Source: Amycolatopsis dendrobii
GTDB taxonomy: Bacteria > Actinomycetota > Actinomycetes > Mycobacteriales > Pseudonocardiaceae
Length of the DNA: 64,000 bases
Assembly (NCBI RefSeq): GCF_014145675.1
Contig: NZ_JACGZW010000008.1
Location: 1-64,000 of the forward strand
Reading direction: 5' to 3'
In this document: piece by piece, positions 60,774 to 64,000 of the stretch
How the letters are laid out: each line of letters begins with the position of its first letter
How positions within the stretch are numbered: the first letter of the stretch is position 1
The notes under the pieces: model-generated
Seen by the model: the letters and a program-made list of their open reading frames with translations, nothing else
Database searches by the model: none
Told to the model about the DNA's origin: nothing
Made by a program: the position numbers and the translations under genes

Positions 60774-60779
60774 GACGGC

Positions 60780-61601
60780 CTACCAGCCGTACCGGCGCAG
60801 GCCGGACTCGAGCACCTCGACCAGCTTGCCGCCGCCGAGGAAAGAGTCCGGAGTGGACCGTGCGGTGACGTACGGGAAGTCGACGATCACCGACGTCTCC
60901 TTGCCGACGTTGCCGTGGTAGCGGCCGTCCGGGCCGGTCGCGTCGCGCAGGATGTACTCCAGCGGGTACGGCGGCGGGCCCATGTTGAAGTCGACGCCGA
61001 GGAAACCCGTGCCGTCCTTGTAGTCGTACTCCTTGCAGTGCCCGGTGACGTGCTTGCCCCGGAGGATGCTGACGCGGTCCTCCCAGTCGCGGGCGAACGC
61101 GAGGGCGGCGACGCCGTAGCAGAGGGCGAGGATCGGCTTGTCCGCCCGGACGAAGGCGAGGATCAGCTCGTGCAGACGGCCGTTGTTGGCCAGGTCCACG
61201 ATCGGCCCGCTGCCGCCGACGATCACGAGCGCGTCGTACTGCTCGATGTCGGTGTCCAGCTTCGCGAGTTCGCGGTAGTAGTCCTCGGTCTTGCGCAGCG
61301 GTTCGGGTTCGCTTTGGTAGGGCCGGTCGGGAATCCACTGCTCCAGGCTGAGCGGATTGTCCAAACGGGACGATTCGTCGAGTTCCCTGGCCGCTACGGC
61401 GACTTCCGGCGTGGTGACGGAGCGGCCGAGCGGCGGGTCGATGTAGCCGGGGTCGAGGCTCGGCGGCAGTGCGTGGGCCCGTTTGCCGGTCGGCGTGGCG
61501 AAGACGGTCTGGTAGCCGTGTTCGTCGAAGGCCACGAGCGGTCCGAGGAGTTCCTCGCCCCAGTATCCGTATTCCGAGAGGATCGCGAGTATCTTTGTCA
61601 C
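60780..61601 (-). CDS. DJ-1/PfpI-family protein (2), first gene of the operon
   Basis: Protein of 273 residues, longer than the other DJ-1 protein. The elbow is ILALCYGVAALAF with Cys161, preceded by YDALVIVGGSGPIVDLANN; the N-terminal acid is Glu16 in YWGEELLGPLVAF. The C-terminal 50 residues (HGNVGKETSVIVDFPYVTAR) are typical of the larger Hsp31-like type-1 amidotransferase group that detoxifies 2-oxoaldehydes. It is the first of nine co-directional genes; a SigB-like promoter candidate lies just upstream. Confidence 0.88.
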   Translation of the reverse strand: MTKILAILSEYGYWGEELLGPLVAFDEHGYQTVFATPTGKRAHALPPSLDPGYIDPPLGRSVTTPEVAVAARELDESSRLDNPLSLEQWIPDRPYQSEPEPLRKTEDYYRELAKLDTDIEQYDALVIVGGSGPIVDLANNGRLHELILAFVRADKPILALCYGVAALAFARDWEDRVSILRGKHVTGHCKEYDYKDGTGFLGVDFNMGPPPYPLEYILRDATGPDGRYHGNVGKETSVIVDFPYVTARSTPDSFLGGGKLVEVLESGLRRYGW

Positions 61602-61618
61602 GCCGTCGAGTGAACCCG

Positions 61619-61643
61619 CTTCCCGTGCGGCGCAACAAGAACC
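61619..61643 (-). promoter_or_regulatory. Weak SigB-like promoter candidate for the nine-gene operon
   Basis: On the minus strand GGTT (61640-61643) is followed after exactly 15 bp by GGGAAG (61619-61624). Actinomycete SigB/SigF-type promoters resemble GNNT-N14-16-GGGTAY. The -10 differs at key bases and the leader would be only about 10 nt, so this is suggestive only. Confidence 0.3.
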
Positions 61644-61733
61644 GGCTTCGCTACTCCACGAAGTCCGCGCCGGGTTCCGGCTACTTCGTTAGGTGGTCCC
61701 GGAAAGCCCGTGCGCCGCCCGACACTGGTCGCC

Positions 61734-63374
61734 ATGACCGCATCCGCGCCGCCCCGCCACCGACCGGCCCTGCTCGCCGTCGACGACGACGCGCACGTGC
61801 TGCGCGCTGTCCGCCGGGACCTGCTCAGCGTCTACGCCGACCGCTACCGGGTGCTGTCCACGACCTCGCCCGCCGACGGCCTGCGCATCCTCGACCGGCT
61901 CGCCGACCGAGGGGAAGAGCCCGCGCTGCTGCTGGTCGACCAGCGGATGCCGGAGATGACGGGCATGGAGTTCTTCGCCGAGTCGCTGAACCGCTTCCCT
62001 TCGGCGCGGCGGGTGCTGCTCACCGGCTACGCCGACACCGCCGTCGCGATCGACGCGATCAACGAGGTCAAGCTGCACCACTATCTGGTCAAGCCGTGGG
62101 AGCCGCCCGCGGAACGGCTGTACCCCGTGCTGGACGACCTGCTCGCCGAATGGCAGTCGACCTACGAGCCGCCGTACGAGGGCATCCGCGTCGTGGGGCA
62201 CCGGTTCTCCCCCGCCACGCACCAGCTGCGCGATTTCCTCACCCGGCTGTTGCAGCCGTTCCGTTTCGTCGACGTCGACGAAACGGGGTCGGACGAGGTT
62301 CCCGCGGTCGAACTGCCCGACGGCAGGCGGCTGGTGCGGCCGACGCGCACCGAACTGATGGCCGCGCTCGGCCTGCGCGGCGAGCTGTCCCGGCCGCACT
62401 ACGACCTGGTGATCGCGGGCGGCGGGCCGACCGGACTGGCCGCCGCGGTGTACGGCGCCTCGGAAGGCCTCGCGACGCTGCTGCTGGACGCGCACGTGCC
62501 CGGCGGCCAGGCGGGCACATCCAGCCGGATCGAGAACTACCTCGGTTTCCCGGCCGGGGTGAGCGGAGCCGAACTGACCCGGCGCGCGGTGGCGCAGGCC
62601 CGCCGGTTCGGCGCGGAACTGCTCGCCCCGGTCGGCGCGGTGTCGTTGCGCCGCGCGGGCCGCGCGCACCTGATCGGCCTGTCCGACGGCAGGGAGATCG
62701 GCGCGGGCAGCGTGCTGCTGGCCACCGGCCTGTCCTACCACCGGCTCGCGGCGGACGGCTGCGACCGGTTCGAAGGAGCCGGGATCTATTACGGCTCAAC
62801 GAACTCCGAAGCCGCGTTGTGTGCGGGCCAGCACGTGGTGATCGTCGGCGGCGCGAACTCGGCCGGACAGGCGGCGCTGCACTTCGCCAAGCACGCCGAA
62901 CAGGTCACGATGCTCGTCCGCGCACCGTCGCTGGCGACCCGCATGTCCCGCTACCTGGTGGACGAGATCGACGGGACGCCGAACATCGAGGTCCGCGCGA
63001 CCACCGAGGTCGAATCCGTGTCCGGAGCCGCGCATCTGGAACGAATCACGTTGTGCGACAACCGGACCGGCACGGTCGACGAGATCGCCGCGGAGTCCAT
63101 GTTCAGCTTCATCGGCGCCCGCCCCCGCACCGGCTGGCTCGCGGACACGGTGCGGCGCGACACCGGCGGGTACCTGCTCACCGGCTCCGCACTGGCGGGC
63201 CTGCTCGACGAGACCTGGGACCTGCCCCGCGAGCCGATGCTGCTCGAAACGAGCGCGCCGGGGGTGTTCGCGGCCGGGGACGTACGCGCCGACTCGGTGA
63301 AGCGCATCGCGTCGGCGGTCGGCGAAGGGGCGCTCGCGGTGACGCAGATTCACCAGCATGCGGCGGGGGTTTAG
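61734..63374 (+). CDS. Response-regulator receiver fused to thioredoxin-reductase-like flavoprotein
   Basis: About 546 residues from the ATG at 61734. The receiver domain (about 10-130) has acidic VDDDAHVLRAV, phospho-acceptor Asp69 in LLLVDQRMPEMTG, Thr in VLLTGYAD and Lys in HHYLVKPWEPP. The flavin part (about 225-540) has IAGGGPTGLAAAVYG, GGQAGTSSRIENYLGFP, VVIVGGANSAGQAAL and GVFAAGDVRADSVKRI. The CxxC pair of true thioredoxin reductases is absent; the region reads GIYYGSTNSEAALC. The kinase at 43381 is a candidate partner. The gene is divergent from the nine-gene operon. Confidence 0.92.
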   Translation: MTASAPPRHRPALLAVDDDAHVLRAVRRDLLSVYADRYRVLSTTSPADGLRILDRLADRGEEPALLLVDQRMPEMTGMEFFAESLNRFPSARRVLLTGYADTAVAIDAINEVKLHHYLVKPWEPPAERLYPVLDDLLAEWQSTYEPPYEGIRVVGHRFSPATHQLRDFLTRLLQPFRFVDVDETGSDEVPAVELPDGRRLVRPTRTELMAALGLRGELSRPHYDLVIAGGGPTGLAAAVYGASEGLATLLLDAHVPGGQAGTSSRIENYLGFPAGVSGAELTRRAVAQARRFGAELLAPVGAVSLRRAGRAHLIGLSDGREIGAGSVLLATGLSYHRLAADGCDRFEGAGIYYGSTNSEAALCAGQHVVIVGGANSAGQAALHFAKHAEQVTMLVRAPSLATRMSRYLVDEIDGTPNIEVRATTEVESVSGAAHLERITLCDNRTGTVDEIAAESMFSFIGARPRTGWLADTVRRDTGGYLLTGSALAGLLDETWDLPREPMLLETSAPGVFAAGDVRADSVKRIASAVGEGALAVTQIHQHAAGV

Positions 63375-63416
63375 GACAGGCCTTTCAGTCCGCCCTGCTT
63401 CCGGCAGAGTGAGCCC

Positions 63417-63978
63417 ATGCGCAACCATCGGCGGGAACACGCACTCGGCCTCATCGTCGACCGTTACGTCACTCCCGGCCCCAGCCGAACGCAGCGCCTT
63501 CGCCCGCGCACTCGCCGCCGACGCGCGACAGATCACCGACGACGATCTTCGGGAGCCGTTCGGCTACGAATGGCGGGCACAGCTGACTGCGGCCTGGCTG
63601 GCCGGGCTCGACCGTCGCGAGCGCATCGGCGAACTGCTGCTGGCGAGCAAACTGTGTCGCGCGGGCAAGGGATTCTGCTTCGCCTTGACGCGGTCCGGCA
63701 CCCAGCAGGACGCGCAATTGCCGGTCGACTGCCTCGACCGGTATCTGGCTCGCCCGGACCTGATGTACGACCAGCACTGGGCGATGGCGGCGTTCCTTTG
63801 CCTGGACGCGCGTCTCGGCGCCGGCCACGCGAGCCCCTTCCTCGGGCCGAGCGGGGCATGGCAGCGCTGGACCGCAGCGGCAGCGACGCCGGTCACCGAT
63901 CCCGGATCGCTGCGTCCTCAGATCGGCATGATGTGTTCCTTTGCCGAGCACTGCATGCGATCCGTCGACGAACCTTGA
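63417..63978 (+). pseudogene. DUF6000-family gene with disrupted N-terminus
   Basis: The body reads ERSAFARALAADARQITDDD, then EWRAQLTAAWLAGLDRRERI with GELLLASKLCRAGKGF, and YDQHWAMAAFLCLDARLG near the end, typical of DUF6000. The family N-terminus (REHALGLIVDRYVTPG) is present from the ATG at 63417 but in another frame, and about 15-20 residues that normally lie between are missing. A deletion plus frameshift near 63475 is the simplest reading. Function of the family is unknown to me. Confidence 0.5.
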
Positions 63979-64000
63979 TCGTCCTTCGAGTCATCCCGGG

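Noticed and set aside
1..64000. CRISPR array, rRNA genes or prophage
   Set aside because: No regularly spaced direct repeats, no rRNA-like sequence and no phage structural or integrase genes were seen on either strand.

Overview
The window is about 64 kb of chromosome from a very GC-rich, high-GC Gram-positive organism. The gene repertoire points to a filamentous actinomycete, probably Pseudonocardiaceae (Amycolatopsis-like): a PdtaR-type ANTAR regulator, an MPT83-like fasciclin lipoprotein, a modular type I PKS protein, an MmyB-like regulator, an RsbW/RsbV/PP2C partner-switch module, GTG/TTG starts and ATGA/GTGA gene overlaps. The genus is inference; no rRNA is present. Most coding is on the minus strand.

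Layout. 0.1-5.2 kb: complete branched-chain amino-acid type ABC importer livK-livH-livM-livG-livF. 5.8-7.5 kb: pdtaR, an unusual CAA-anticodon tRNA with a partial copy of its 3' end, and a small lipoprotein. 7.6-12.4 kb: a decayed gene, then a catabolic operon (FAH-family hydrolase, alpha/beta hydrolase, amidohydrolase, DUF1636) divergent from its likely GntR regulator, with helically phased ACCAAT repeats between them. 13-15.7 kb: fasciclin lipoprotein divergent from a membrane-anchored sulfite-oxidase-fold enzyme. 16.1-24.2 kb: an aryl-acid catabolic operon (adenylating ligase, flavin hydroxylase, maleate isomerase, VOC protein, small protein, alpha/beta hydrolase) with a palindromic operator, plus a TetR regulator and a secreted hydrolase. 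24.4-31.3 kb: aldo/keto reductase, an operon of small ring- and polyketide-type enzymes led by an NTF2-ankyrin fusion, an SDR and an MFS pump. 31.5-42 kb: acyltransferase, an intact IS5-family element that split a terminator hairpin, two more MFS pumps, a flavin oxidase and a cupin protein sharing a paralogous dimeric-barrel domain, and an atypical ThDP enzyme. 42.2-46 kb: a PLP-fold protein lacking its catalytic residues, a cNMP-binding histidine kinase and an IS701-type transposase-like gene overlapping it. 46.5-52.2 kb: a truncated STAND-type ATPase, a stand-alone KS-AT-ACP protein and an MmyB-like regulator.

52.3-61.6 kb is the most striking part: nine tightly packed or overlapping minus-strand genes that mix two DJ-1/PfpI proteins, a ThDP decarboxylase-like enzyme, an AGE-fold protein and a GlgX-type debranching enzyme with two STAS antagonists, an RsbW-like kinase and a receiver-PP2C phosphatase. 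This looks like a stress-signalling module physically coupled to carbohydrate/2-oxoacid metabolism. It is followed by a divergent receiver-thioredoxin-reductase-like fusion, a plausible partner of the cNMP histidine kinase at 43-45 kb, and a frame-disrupted DUF6000 gene.

The aromatic and 2-oxoacid themes recur (maleate isomerase, muconolactone isomerase-like, EthD, FAH, two ThDP enzymes), so the window reads as an accessory catabolic/regulatory region with one intact IS and several decayed genes, not a core housekeeping region.
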